DNA of 64,000 nucleotides, taken from Hyperoodon ampullatus. Its lineage: Eukaryota > Chordata > Mammalia > Artiodactyla > Ziphiidae. Both the position numbers and the translations under genes were made by a program. The notes below the pieces were generated by a model. That model did not search any database. It saw only the letters and a program-made list of their open reading frames with translations, and had not been told where the DNA came from. The first letter of the stretch is position 1, and each line of letters starts with the position of its first letter. Below, piece after piece: positions 21,125-32,514 of this stretch. The stretch lies in contig OX457058.1 of assembly GCA_949752795.1 (NCBI GenBank), positions 155,940,353 through 156,004,352 on the forward strand. Direction: 5' to 3'.

Positions 21125-21265
21125 TTTACTACCATTCAGCAAATATTGATTGAGACCCTATCATGTGATAGCCACCAGGATAGAACAGAGGATACAAAGG
21201 GTAAATGATGTCTTCAGTCTTCAGGAAGCTCAAGGTCATGCTAGGTGACTGCCTCCAGGAGGATA
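21125..21265 (-). repeat. L2 LINE 3' end, antisense
   Basis: CATTCAGCAAATATTGATTG, GAGACCCTATCATGTGATAG, then AGGATACAAAGGGTAAATGA and AGGAAGCTCAAGGTC are the inverted L2 tail. Confidence 0.8.
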
Positions 21266-21269
21266 GGTT

Positions 21270-22005
21270 GGACATGAAGCCCGTATAACCAAGATCCCGT
21301 TCTTAACTGCTGCATGAACGACCTTATTTAAGATGCAAGATTTATTGGAGGTGGAGGAGGAGAGGGGAAGAGAATGGGTCTAGATCTGAGTCAGAATAGA
21401 ACTACAATTTCTCTGCTCCCAGAAACAGTGAGCAAGGTAAGACTTTTCTCTAAAGTGGCAGAAAAACTTCTGCTAGGTTAGGATCAGGGTATTAGTGTAA
21501 AATATTAAAAGAGAGCCAAATAACACACATCTACATCTGTAAAGGTAAATGAAACAGACACGCACACACACACCCTTTCCCGTTTACTGGTTCATTTATC
21601 TGCTATTCCGTGACTGATGAAATTATCGCAGTTTCAGATGCAGGATCAAAATAAAGTCATTTTAACATGACTATAGTTAACACTGCTGTATGGTATATTT
21701 GGAAGTTAAGAGAGTAGATCTTAAGATTTCTCATAACAAGGAAAAAAACACTTTTTTCTTTCTTTTTCGGGGGGGGTATCTCTATGACATGATGGATGTT
21801 AACTTACCGTGGTGATCATTTCATAATATGTATAAATCGAGTCATGCTGTACACCTTGAGCTCCTACAGTGCTGTATATCACTTGTATCTCAGTAAAACT
21901 GGGAAAAGTCATTTATTCCAAAAACTCACCATTTCAAGGATGTATCATACTATATAAAAGAAAGCTCTTGCATGTTATGCTATTCTTCACACCATCATTT
22001 AAAAT
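21270..22005 (+). other. Intron, no clear feature
   Basis: Holds a short ACACGCACACACACACAC stretch at about 21558 and a G8 run at 21770. No coding signal seen. Confidence 0.5.
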
Positions 22006-22009
22006 GATA

Positions 22010-22665
22010 TTCATTTGAATATTACTTAGTGCCTACAATATGCCAGACAGAATATGACAACCCCTGAGTGATACAATGGTGGGCAAAAATTGACCCAGCC
22101 TTGGCCTCATAGAACTTACAGTCTGGCGACAGGAGAAAGGCATCAAAAAATCTTCAACTAAACATAGAATTGGAAACTTTCTTAAACTTGAGAAGTGTGG
22201 AAAACCTGGCCTAGTTGGAGGATCCAGAAATATTTTCCCAAGGTAATGATGCTTGAGCTGATCTTTGGAAGATAGGCAAGAGGTACCCAGGCGAGGGTGG
22301 ATGTAGTCTTCCAGGCAGAAGGTTGTTGCAAGCCCAAGGGATGAAAAGGAGAATGTCAAGTTAAAGCCCAAGGAACAGAAGCTGGGTTGGTGGGGTTGGG
22401 GTACAGAGAGGGAGAGTGGAGGGGAAGGCAGGGGCATGGTCATATAGCCCTCTGATAGTACAGTGTGGTACTGATTTAGACTTTATCCTAAAGGCAATGA
22501 CAGATTGTTGAACAGTGATAAGCAGAGAAGTAACATGAACATGATTTATATTTTATTATTTATTTATTTATTTTCATGGTTCATTTTTTAAAGATCACTT
22601 TGGCTATGGGATCTAGAGTGGATTGGAGGAGACTAACAGTTGATGCTAAAATACTAGCTCTCCAG
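22010..22665 (-). repeat. Long L2 LINE 3' portion, antisense
   Basis: About 650 bp following the inverted L2 in order: CTTAGTGCCTACAATATGCC, AACTTACAGTCTGGCGACA, GAGCTGATCTTTGG, TCTTCCAGGCAGAAGG, GGAACAGAAGC, then TTTAGACTTTATCCTAAAGG, GTAACATGAACATGATTTAT and AAAGATCACTTTGGCTATG. The best-preserved L2 in the window. Confidence 0.88.
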
Positions 22666-22669
22666 GAAA

Positions 22670-23335
22670 GAGTCAATAGTGGACTAAATTTGGACTAGGG
22701 CAGTGACTGTGAATGTGAAGGGAAGTGAGAGAATTTGAGATATCTTTAGAAAGTCATATATTTGTAGCGTTTGAGATGTCAAAGAAAAACAAATCAGGGC
22801 TTAGAAAGGAGAGACTTTGTTCAAAAAGATTATTGCAAGGGAAGGAAAGGCACTATTGCAATAGGGAGAATGCTATGACAGTGAGGTCTGAAAGTACTGG
22901 CAAATCAAACAGAAAAAAAAGGTTTTTTCTTTTCTAGGGGGAAAAAAGGCAAGCAGGGACAAGCAGAATCTTTGGAGGGGATGTTGGACAAGCATGGGGA
23001 AATAACCATTGGGTCTGACAGCAATAAGGTCTCACTGTGGTTGGTTGATTCCCAGGAGAAACTGATAAGGGAGTCATGTTCCACTTTTGGGTCTGTGTTC
23101 AAGCTTAGGGGCACACACAGTTCAAGGTCAGGGGCCTGTAGGAATGACTCAAGTTTGGTCAAGACAAAGCAGAGGATAAGAAATGGCAATTGTGAACGCT
23201 TGGTTAGAGTACAATCCACCATGACCCAAGAGATGACTTTTCAGGGGCAAACAGGAGAGGCCAAAGCTTCTTAGTGGATCAGTGAATCCTTGTACCCCTT
23301 TCTGTAGGGGAGAGTCAGTATCTTCATTTTATATT
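22670..23335 (+). other. Intron, no clear feature
   Basis: Possibly a few more L2-derived bases at the left edge. Open frames at 22725-22937 and 22972-23274 have no recognisable product. Confidence 0.45.
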
Positions 23336-23339
23336 AGGG

Positions 23340-23560
23340 GTTGGCAGAGTTTTCTTACAGCCTTGAGTTCATTTACCCTCACCACACCCAAAGAAGTCTA
23401 TTAGAGTAGGAAGAGTTGGATTAGCAGTCAGTCTTCTGTCCACTTCTTTTACAGAAAAGGAAGCCATACTCTAGAGAGGGAAATTGACTTACCCAAGATA
23501 TCACAGCTAGATGGTAGGAAGACTGTGACCTGGACCCTGAACTTCCAACATCCAGTCTGG
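23340..23560 (-). repeat. MIR SINE, antisense
   Basis: TTCATTTACCCTCACCACA, TTTTACAGAAAAGGAAGCC, GGGAAATTGACTTACCC and ATATCACAGCTAGATGGTAG follow the inverted MIR order. Confidence 0.8.
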
Positions 23561-23884
23561 GAATGATTTTGCTTTATATGACTGCTTCCCATCTGGGAAT
23601 TTTCATGACACTTCAGTGTAGCACTGTAGATTCCTCCCAGGTAGCAAATTGAAGTGCTTTCCATCCTCTCCATCTGCTACACAGCTATATCCACAGATAT
23701 ATACTACACACACATCATGCCTATCTTATTCTGAAGGATGAAAGACGTCAATTTGAAATTTAATCTAATTCGCTTACTTAAGTTTTTGATTCCCATCATC
23801 GTGCTCTATCTTGTGCTTAGCTTGGCCATTCTGGGGTTCAGGATGTAGTTGAAAGGCAGATATGACTTTACTGTGACAGATAGA

Positions 23885-24060
23885 TTATGAATGTGGTGTG
23901 GCAGATAGACTGTAGGCTTTGGGGGCAGGCAAAGCTTGGTTAGAATCCCATGTCTAACATTCACTAGCTATTGTCACCTAGGTCAAGTCATTTATGTTCT
24001 TGAAACCTTATTTTTTTTCATTTGTGGAGTTCGATACTTATAATTGCTTCATTTGATTGT
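23885..24060 (+). repeat. MIR SINE, sense
   Basis: GGCTTTGGGGGCAGGCAAAG, TAGAATCCCATGTCTAACAT, CACTAGCTATTGTCACCTAG and GTCAAGTCATTTATGTTC correspond to the MIR head and core. Confidence 0.78.
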
Positions 24061-24079
24061 TCCAAGTATTAGATGGGGG

Positions 24080-24165
24080 TATAGTGATGTTAACCATCCT
24101 TTTATTGGGCATGTACTATGTATCAGGCATTGTGCAAAGTGCTTTACAGAATTATTTTTTATTCA
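24080..24165 (-). repeat. MIR fragment, antisense
   Basis: TTTATTGGGCATGTACTATG, TATCAGGCATTGTGCAAAGT and GCTTTACAGAATTA are the inverted MIR 3' end. Confidence 0.7.
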
Positions 24166-24174
24166 CTTATTATT

Positions 24175-24470
24175 GTTTACTTTTTATTCACATATGCCTA
24201 ATATGTTCCAGGCATCCTTCTAGGGACACAGAGAAAAAATTCTGACAAAATTTCTTACCTCCATGGAGTTTACAATCTAGTGGGGAGAAATAAAAAATAA
24301 GCAGAAGACATTAAAATATGTAAATGTTTTTGTCAGATAAGTGCTCTGGAGAAAAGTGAAACAGCTAAAAGAAAAACAAAGTAAAATAAGGGATGGGAAA
24401 GTGTCAGGGAGTTGCTGAGTATGGTGTAGCAGGGAGGTCGGTCAGTGTGCCTAGGGAGACTGCAGGCACA
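24175..24470 (-). repeat. L2 LINE fragment, antisense
   Basis: ATATGTTCCAGGCATCCTTC, TTACCTCCATGGAGTTTACA and ATCTAGTGGGGAGAAATAAA, then AAGTGCTCTGGAGAAAAGTG: the inverted L2 tail and adjacent 3' region. Confidence 0.82.
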
Positions 24471-24474
24471 GTTG

Positions 24475-25465
24475 AGCTAATTTGCTTTTTGGTAAAATAT
24501 AGCAGTTGGTAGATTTCTCCTTCCTTCCCTTGCCCCCGCCCTTCCTTCTTTTAATCCCTTGATACCTTGAGCATCCATGGTATTGCCTATGTTAGTCACT
24601 GGGGACGTGAAGTTGAATGTTTCTTTTATCCCCTAATCTATCTACCCTTCTACCCACTTAATCCCCATTTGTTCCACACAGATTTAAGACAAATAAAACA
24701 AATACGAAGTGGTCCCATCTTTTAATTCCTCTGCTTGGGCCATGCAGGTCTGCTGGAGTGGTTTGGCATCTGGAAGCTGAACTGTCCCAGGGGTCCAGTG
24801 CATTTCTCAAGTGCACTGTAGGAAGTTGTAGAATTGGCACTATCGTACCTTGGTCTGCACCCCTGGGGTGAGCCCTAAAAATCTGCTCAGCCCATTGCAT
24901 GCCTCCTGTCGGGCTTCCCCAGCCTGTCCTCTTTGCAGATGGTGAGTGCCTTCATTCAAACTGTAGGTAGGGCCTTGAGGCTTGGAGCTGCAGCTGCAGC
25001 CCAGGAGAGCTTTGCTTCCAACACCCACCCACCCCGACCCCCAGGAGAGGGAGGGAAAGAATTTACCAGGATGCAGTAGAAAAAGGGCATAGGGATGTAA
25101 ACATTTTCAAATTAGTTTCAGAAATCCAGTCTTAGCTATGTGGGTTTAATCACTGAAACTCTTTTTCCATTTGGGAGCAGCATGTGTCCCCTGAGGAGGA
25201 GCGCCATTATCAAGCAGTTAAATCGTTAGAGGCTGCTTAGGGGCTGGCAGGCAGTCTGCTGGGAAAGAGGAGGATGGATCCCTTTGTGGCAGTGACCTGA
25301 GTGTAGCAGCACCCCCTGCCTCAGGCTATCCGCCTAACTAGCAGTCTCTGAAGATTGCTCTGATATGTCTGTCACTGAGTGGGGTGGGAGGTACCATCCC
25401 TTACAAGGGAAGCTAAAAAGGGCCAGGAAAAGCCATGCTTCTGCATTGACTTGAAGAACCTAATG
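24475..25465 (+). other. Intron, no feature seen
   Basis: About 1 kb of unique-looking sequence. No coding signal or named repeat. Confidence 0.5.
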
Positions 25466-25704
25466 GACTGCTTGATTTTTTTTTGAATTTTTGAATTTTA
25501 TTTTATTTATTTTTTTATACAGCAGGTTCTTATTAGTCATCCATTTTATACATATCAATGTATACGTGTCAATCCCAATCACCCAATTCATCACACCACC
25601 ACACCCACCCCCCCGCTGCTTTCCCCCCTTGGTGTCCATACATTTGTTCTCTACATCTGTGTCTCAATTTCTGCCCTGCAAACCGGTTCATCTGTACCAT
25701 TTTT

Positions 25705-28700
25705 CTAGGTTCCACATATATGTGTTAATATACGATATTTGTTTTTCTCTGACTTACTTCACTCTATATGACAGTCTCTAGGTCCATCCTTGTCTCTACA
25801 AGTGACCCAATTTCGTTCCTTTTTATGGCTGAGTAATATTCCATTGTATATATGTACCACATCTTTATCCATTCCTCTGTCGATGGGCATTTAGGTTGCT
25901 TCCATGACCTGGCTGTTGTAAATAGTGCGGCAATGAACATTGGGGTGCATGTGTCTTTTTGAATTATAAGTTTTTCTCTGGTTATATGCCCAGTAGTGGG
26001 ATTGCTGGGTCATATGGTAATTCTATTTTTAGTTTTTTTAAGGAAACTCCATACTGTTCTCCATAGTGGCTTTATCAATTTACATTCCCAACAACAGTGC
26101 AAGGGGGTTGCCTTTTCTCCACACCCTCTCCAGCATTTGTTGTTTGTAGATTTTCTGATGATGCCCATTCTAACTGGTGTGAGGTGATACCTCATTGCAG
26201 TTTTGATTCACATTTCTCTAATAATTAGTGATGTTGAGCAGCTTTTCATGTGCTTCTTGGCCATCTGCATATCTTCTTTGGAGAAATGTCTATTTAGGTC
26301 TTCTGCTCATTTTTGGATTGGGTTGTCTCTTTTTTTAATATTGAGCTACATGAGCTGTTTATATATTTTGGACATAAATCCTTTGTTGATTCGTTTGCAA
26401 ATATTTTCTCCCATTCTGAGGGTTGTCTTTTCATCTTATTTATGGTTTCCTTTGCTGTGCAGAAGCTTTTAAGTTTCATTAGGTCCGAGTTGTTTATTTT
26501 TGTTTTTATTTTCACTACTCTAGGAGGCAGATCAAAAAAGATCTTGCTGTGATTTATGTCAAAGAGTGTTCTTCCTATGTTTTCCTCTAAGAGTTTTATA
26601 GTGTCCGGTCTTATATTCAGGTCTCTAATCCATTTTGAGTTTATTTCTCTGTATGGTGTTTGGGAGTGTTCTAATTTCATTCTTTTACATGTAGCTGTCC
26701 AGTTTTCCCAGCACCACCTATTGAAGAGACTGTCTTTTCTCCATTGTATATCCTTGCCTCCTTTGTCATAGATTAGTTGACCATAGGTGCATGGATTTAT
26801 CTCTGGGCTTTCTATCTTGTTCCATTGATCTATGTTTCTGTTTTTGTGCCAGTACCATATTGACTTGATTACTGTAGCTTTGTAGTATAGTCTGAAGTCA
26901 GGGAGTCTGATTCCTCCAGCTCCACTTTTTTCCCTCAAGACTACTTTGGCTATTCGGGGTCTTTTGTGTCTCCATACACATTTTAAGATTTTTTGTTCTA
27001 GTTCTGTAAAAAATGCCATTGGTAATTTGATAGGGATTGCATTGAATCTGTAGATTGCTTTGGGTAGTATAGTCATTTTCACAATATTGACTCCTTCAAT
27101 CCAAGAACATGGTATATCTCTCCATCTGCCAATATCATCTTTAATTTCTTTCATCAGTGTCATATAGTTTTCTACATACAGGTCTTTTGTCTTCCTAGGT
27201 AGGTTTATTCCTAGGTATTTTATTCTTTTTGTTGCAGTGGTAAATGGGAGTGTTTCCTTAATTTCTCTTTCAGATTTTTCATCAGTAGTATATAGGAATG
27301 CAAGAAATTTCTGTGCATTGATTTTGTATCCTGCAACTTTACCAAATTCATTGATTAGCTCTAGTAGTTTTCTGTTGGCATCTTTAGGATTCTCTATGTA
27401 TATAGTATCATGTCATCTGCAAACAGTGACAGTTTTACTTCTTTTTCAATTTGTATTCCTTTACTTTCTTTTTCTTCTCTGATTGCCATGGCTAAGACTT
27501 CCAAAAGTATGTTGAATAATAGTAGCGACAGTGGACATCCTTGTCTTGTTCCTGATCTTAGAGGAAATGCTTTCAGTTTTTCACCGTTGAGAATGATGTT
27601 TGCTGTGGGTTTGTCATATATGGCCTTTATTATGTTGAAGTAGGTTCCCTCTATGCCCACTTTCTGGAGAGCTTTTTATCATAAATTGGTGTTGAATTTT
27701 GTCAAAAACTTTTTCTGCTTCTGCTAAGATCGTTTTTATTCTTCAGTTTGTTAATATTGTGTATCACATTGATTGATTTGTATATATTGAAGAATCCTTG
27801 CATCCCTGGGAAAAATCCCTCTTGATCATGGTGTATGATCTTTTTAGTGTGTTGTTGGATTCTGTTTGCTAGTATTTTGTTGAAGATTTTTGCATCTGTA
27901 TTCATCAGTGATATTAGTCTGTAATTTCCTTTTTTTGTAGTATCTTTGTCTGGTTTTGGTATCAGGGTGATGGTGGCCTCATAGAATGAGTTTTGGAATG
28001 TTCCTTCCTCTGCAATTTTTGGAAGAGTTTGAGAAGGATGGGTGTTAGCTCTTCTCTAAATGTTTGATAGAATTCACCTGTGAAGCCATCTGTTCCTGGA
28101 CTTTTGTTTGCTGGAAGATTTTTAATCACAGTTTCAATTTCATTACTTGTGATTGGTCTGTTCATATTTTCTATTTCTTCCTGGTTCGGTACTGGAATGT
28201 TATACCTTTCTAAGAATTTGTCCATTTTATTGGCATAGAGTTGCTTGTAGTAGTCTCTTAGGATGCTTAGTATTTCTGCGGTGTCTGTTGTAACTTCTCC
28301 TTTTTCATTTCTAATTTTATTGATTTGAGTCCTCTCCTTTTTCTTGATGAGTCTGGCTAATGGTTTATCAATTTTGTTTATCTTCTTAAAGAACCAGCTT
28401 TTAGTTTTATTGATCTTTGCTATTGTTTTCTTTGTTTCTATTTCATTTATTTCTGCTCTGATCTTTATAATTTCTATCCTTCTGCTAACTTTGGGTTTTG
28501 TTTGTTCTTCTTTCTCTAGTTCCTTTAGGTGTAAGCTTAGATTGTTTAAGATTTTTCTTGTTTCCTGAGGTAGGCTTGTATAGCTATAAATTTCCCTCTT
28601 AGAACTGCTTTTGCTGCATCCCATAGGTTTTGGATCATTGTGTTTTCACTGTCATTTGTCTCTAAGTATTTTTTGATTTCCTCTTTGCTTTCTTCAGTGA

Positions 28701-29480
28701 TCTCTTGGTTATTTAGTAACGTATTGTTTAACCTCCATGTGTTTGTGTTTTTTACATTTTTTCACTGTAATTGATTTCCAATCTCACAGTGTTGTGTTCA
28801 GAAAAGATGCTTGATATGATTTCAGTTTTCTTAAGTTTACTGAGGCTTGATTTGTGACCCAGGATGTGATCTATCCTGGAGAATGTTCCATGTGCACTTG
28901 AGAAGAAAGTGTAATCTGCTGCTTTTGGATGCAATGTCCTATAAATGTCAATTAAATGTATCTGTTCTATTGTGTCATTTAAAACTTGTGTTCCCTTATT
29001 AATTTTCTGTTTGTAAGAGCTGTCCATTGGTGTAAGTGAGGTGTTAAAGTCCCCCACTATTATTGTGTTATTGTCGATTTCCTCTTTTATAGTTGTTAGC
29101 AGTTGCCTTATGTATTGAGGTGCTCCTATGTTGGGTGCATATATATTTATAATTGTTATATCTTCTTCTTGGATTGATCCCTTGATCATTATGTAGTATT
29201 CTCCCTTGTCTCTTGTAACATTCTTTATTTTAAAGTCTATTTTATCTGATATGAGTATTGCTACTCCAGCTTTCTTTTGATTTCCATTTGCATGGAATAT
29301 CTTCTTCCATCCCCTCACTTTCAGTCTGTATGTGTCTCTGGGTCTGAAGTGGGTCTCTTGTAGACAGCATATATATGGGTCTTGTTTTTGTATCCATTCA
29401 GCAAGCCTGTGTCTTTTGGTTGGAGCATTTAATCCATTCACATTTAAGATAATTATCGATATGTATGTTCCTATGACCAT
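25705..29480 (-). pseudogene. L1 ORF2 (endonuclease / reverse transcriptase), broken
   Basis: Opens MVIGTYISIIILNVNGLNAP at 29480. The intact first ~240 residues form the APE-type endonuclease, with LNVNGLNAP, CLQETHFRPR, VGDFNTSLTPMD and HGTFSRIDHILGHK. The final catalytic motif is SEH where L1 families normally have SDH, so the metal-binding aspartate appears lost. It then breaks into pieces in different frames. These are 28624-27962 (finger/palm start, [17 protein letters not shown]), 27905-27702, 27660-27394 (GTRQGCPLS and the catalytic FADDMILY of the reverse transcriptase), and 27163-26294 with 26195-26010 (C-terminal region ending near the Cys-rich segment [18 protein letters not shown]). 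The inferred natural stop is the TAG complement at 25705-25707. Family length is ~1,275 codons, and the ~3,776 bp here fits with several indels and stops. Confidence 0.92.
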
Positions 29481-30445
29481 TTTCTTAATTGTTTTGGGTT
29501 TGTTTTTGTAGGTCCTTTTCTTCTCTTGTGTTTCCCACTTAGAGAAGTTCCTTTAGCATTTGTTGTAGAGCTGGTTTGGTGGTGCTGAATTCTCTTAGCT
29601 TTTGCTTGTCTGTAAAGCTTTTGATTTCTCTGTTGAATCTGAATGAGATCCTTGCTGGGTAGAGTAAATCTTGCTTGTAAGTTCTTCCCTTTCATCACTT
29701 TAAGTATATCATGCCACTTCCTTCTGGCTTGTAGAGTTTCTGCTGAGAAATAAGCTGTTAACCTTATGGGAGTTCCGTTGTATGTTATTTGTTGTTTTTC
29801 CCTTGCTGCTTTCAGTAATTTTTCTTTGTCTTTAATTTTTGCCAGTTTGATTACTGTGTTTCTTGGCGTGTTTCTCCTTGGGTTTATCCTGTATGGGACT
29901 CTGTGCACTTCCTGGACTTGGGTGACTATTTCCTTTCCCATGTTAGGGAAGTTTTCAACTATAATTTCTTCAGATATTTTCTCGGGTCCTTTCTCTCCCT
30001 CTTCTCCTTCTGGGATCCCTGTAATGAGAATGTTTTTGTGTTTAATGTTGTCCCAGAGGTCTCTTAGGCTGTCTTCATTTCTTTTCATTCTTTTTTCTTT
30101 ATTCTGTTCTACGGCAGTGAATTCCACCATTCTGTCTTCCAGGTCACTTATCCGTTCTTCTGCCTCAGTTGTTCTGCTGTTGATTCCTTCTGGTGTATAT
30201 TTCATTTCGGTTATTGTGTTGTTCATCTCTGTTTGTTTGTTCTTTAATTCCTCTAGATCTTTGTTAAACATTTCTTGCATCTTCTCGACCTTTGCCTCCA
30301 TTCTTTTTCTGAGGTCCTGGGTCATCTTCACTATCATTATTCTGAATTCTTTTTCTGGAAGGTTGCCTATCTCCACTTCACTTAGTTGTTTTTCTGGGGT
30401 TTTATCTTGTTCCTTCATCTGGTACTTAGCCCTCTGCCTTTTCAT
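29471..30445 (-). pseudogene. L1 ORF1 (RNA-binding chaperone), frameshifted near its end
   Basis: Starts MKRQRAKYQMKEQDKTPEKQ. The N-terminal half is a charged coiled coil with heptads (MEAKVEKMQEMFNKDLEELK...ISDLEDRMVEF), used for trimerisation. The middle is the RRM-like domain (NILITGIPEGEEGEKGPEKI, PRNTVIKLAKIKDKEKLLKA). The C-terminal domain follows (AYFSAETLQARRKWHDILKV). Around + strand 29665-29668 (GTAAATC) a one-base insertion shifts the frame. The expected ending is read in the neighbouring frame, while this one runs on as a basic tail ending QLRKWS and overlaps the ORF2 start. In a functional element ORF1 and ORF2 are made from one RNA and form the retrotransposition RNP. Confidence 0.9.
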
Positions 30446-30560
30446 CTTGTCTGTCTTCCTGTGAATGTGATTATTGTTCCAGAGGCTGCAGGATTGTAGT
30501 ACTTCTTGCTTCTGCTGTCTGCCCTCTGGTGGATGAGGCTATCTCAACTCGTTGATTTTT

Positions 30561-30760
30561 TTTTTTTTTTCGGTACGCGGGCCTCTCACTGTTGTGTCCT
30601 CTCCCGTTGCGGAGCACAGGCTCCGGACGCACAGGCTCAGCGGCCATGGCCCACGGGCCCAGCCGCTCCACGGCACGTGGGATCCTCCCGGGCCGGGGCA
30701 CGAACCCATGTCCCCAGTATCGGCAGGCGGACTCTCAACCACTGCGCCACCAGGGAAGCC
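30561..30760 (-). mobile_element. CHR-2-type SINE, antisense, 18 bp TSD at L1 junction
   Basis: Complement of CHR-2: T tail, CGGTACGCGGGCCTCTCACT, GTTGCGGAGCACAGG, GGCACGAACCCATGTCCCC, CACCAGGGAAGCC. A perfect 18 bp duplication, CTCAACTCGTTGATTTTT, lies at 30543-30560 and 30761-30778. The target covers the boundary between the L1 5' end and flanking intron, so this SINE is younger than the L1. The right-hand copy now separates it from unique intron. Confidence 0.97.
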
Positions 30761-30929
30761 CTCAACTCGTTGATTTTTAAGGACTAAGGATTGAGGAAGG
30801 AATTGTGTGTCTTCTATTTGCCACCACCACCGCAAAATAACAGCAGTAAGAACAGCTACATCCACAATACACGTCAACAACAACAATAGCTAATGCTTAT
30901 GTAGGAGTTTCTAAGTCCCCAAACAGTCA

Positions 30930-31070
30930 ATCCTAATTCATTCACTATTTATTGATCACCTGGTACATGCCATGCATTGTGCTGTAAGCACCGGGAGTAA
31001 AGCAGGAGCTAAGGCAGCCATAGTCCTTCTCCTTATGGAGCTTGCAGTCTAGGGGAAGAGATTAAATGGA
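30930..31070 (-). repeat. L2 LINE 3' end, antisense
   Basis: CATTCACTATTTATTGATCA, CCTGGTACATGCCATGCATT, then CTTATGGAGCTTGCAGTCTA: the inverted L2 tail. Confidence 0.85.
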
Positions 31071-31074
31071 GCAT

Positions 31075-31960
31075 CTGAGGAACCCAAATCTGGTCTCCAG
31101 AGATGCCTTTGGAGGAATGAGCCTCAGCATTGTCCTCTCATTCCCAGCCTAGATGGGGGATGTCAACTTATGTGAAAACTCCACCCCTTCTCCTTCCCTT
31201 GCCTCTCAGACCCCACCCTTAGGGAAGGAGTGTCTTTATTTAACCTCCATCTGGGTGTTGCTGCACATCACTTCAGAGGGACCAGGAGCACCTGCTAAAA
31301 ACCTTAAGGTCATCCATCATGAGACCTTCTGTTCTCTTTGCTGCCCTGACCTGTTTTAGGGAAAAGCCCTAAACATGGAGAGGGAGGCTGGAAAGACACA
31401 GGCCGAAAGAAATATTTGCCTCTTTCTTTCTCATCCCTCATGGTTTTCTCCTTCTTTGTCTTTTGTGTTATCTATTTTATGTTTTATTTTTCATTTTAAT
31501 GCTATGGGTGGGCTTTTAAACCAGAGCCAGAAGCACACAGGCATCATATTGGGAAAATAATGAGAAGGCAGGTGGAGGGAGGGAGCTGTGAGTAAAGCAG
31601 AGTGCTGGGAGGAATCAGCATTGACTGTGCCATGCTCATGGGGCTAATGGGCCTGCAGAAGAAACGAGAACAGTGCAACCATAAGTACAGATTAGAATTG
31701 AATACAGAATTAGAATTAAAAGACGTGCAGCGGCAGCAGCAATGCAATGCGCTTATTACATTCTGTCTGTGCCTCTCTTAGAGTCTGCTTGCAGACACCA
31801 AGCCTCCACTCTCCTCCCCAGATCCTGTTCTCAGTCAGAAAGTCTTCATCACAAATCCTCACTTCTTCGATTCCCATCTGGATTAACACAGGAGGCGTTG
31901 TCCTTTTTCATCATTTTCCTTCTTCCATGACCTTTCCTTTTACTGTTTTCCTCCTGTAAT
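31075..31960 (+). other. Intron, no feature seen
   Basis: Unique-looking sequence with no coding signal. A short CAGCGGCAGCAGCAATGCAATG stretch near 31727 is too short to call a repeat array. Confidence 0.5.
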
Positions 31961-31964
31961 AATT

Positions 31965-32510
31965 AGGAATGCCTCCAGCTAAAAGTGGTAGAAAAATCAA
32001 AGAATGGTAGTTTAGACAAATAGGGATGCTTTTTTCTTTCGTACCCATGAGTTCCAAGCTGGGCAGTCCAGGGCTGCCACCACAGCCCAACAATACCATT
32101 AGGGAATACATTATTTTTTCAGTCCATCATCCATAGCATGTTGACGTTTATCCTCAAGTTTTCTGCCTCATTGCTCGCAGTGTGGCTCCTGACATCCAGG
32201 CATCATGCCCTCATTCCAGCCTGGAGGAAGGAAGCAGGACAAAGAACTTTCTCTGAATGAGGCATTAGCAGTCCTCCACAGCAAACCTCTCATATCTTAT
32301 GAGCCCACCTGCTCATCCTAAGACCAGTAATTGGAGGCAGGGATGCAGTTACTCTGCCTGGTTTGCACCAATCATGCTTCATCTTCTGGGGGTGGGTGTA
32401 GGTAGGGGCCTACTTGCTCTGAGAACAAGCGCCCTCCACCCCTACCTGAATAAACCAGGGCTCTGTTATCAGGGAAGAAGAGAAGCAATGGCTCTTGGAC
32501 AGCATGTGCC
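31965..32510. repeat. Old mammalian interspersed repeat, family not assigned
   Basis: Phrases such as GCCTCCAGCTAAAAGTGGTA, GAGTTCCAAGCTGGGCAGTC, TCCAGCCTGGAGGAAGGAAG and GGGCTCTGTTATCAGGGAAG follow the order of a widespread ~500 bp mammalian element that I recognise but cannot name reliably (LTR or DNA transposon class). Confidence 0.4.
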
Positions 32511-32514
32511 ATCC

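Larger units (their letters stand above)
25481..30546 (-). mobile_element. Near-full-length LINE-1, antisense, inactive
   Basis: A ~5.07 kb L1 lying opposite to NRXN3. From right to left on the - strand: a short 5' UTR remnant (to about 30546), ORF1 (30445-29471), ORF2 (29480 to about 25705), a 3' UTR, and an A-rich tail seen as T-rich 25476-25510. A degenerate duplication ACT(GC/CG)TTGATTTTT at 25467-25480 and 30547-30560 is a likely target site. The 5' UTR is truncated and both ORFs are broken, so it cannot move by itself. Its A-rich strand is antisense to the gene, the orientation usually tolerated in introns. Confidence 0.95.

Noticed and set aside
29766..30464. 232-codon hydrophobic open frame on the + strand, which looks like a membrane protein
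   Set aside because: It is the reverse complement of the L1 ORF1 coiled coil; A-rich lysine/glutamate codons read backwards give Phe/Leu/Ser.
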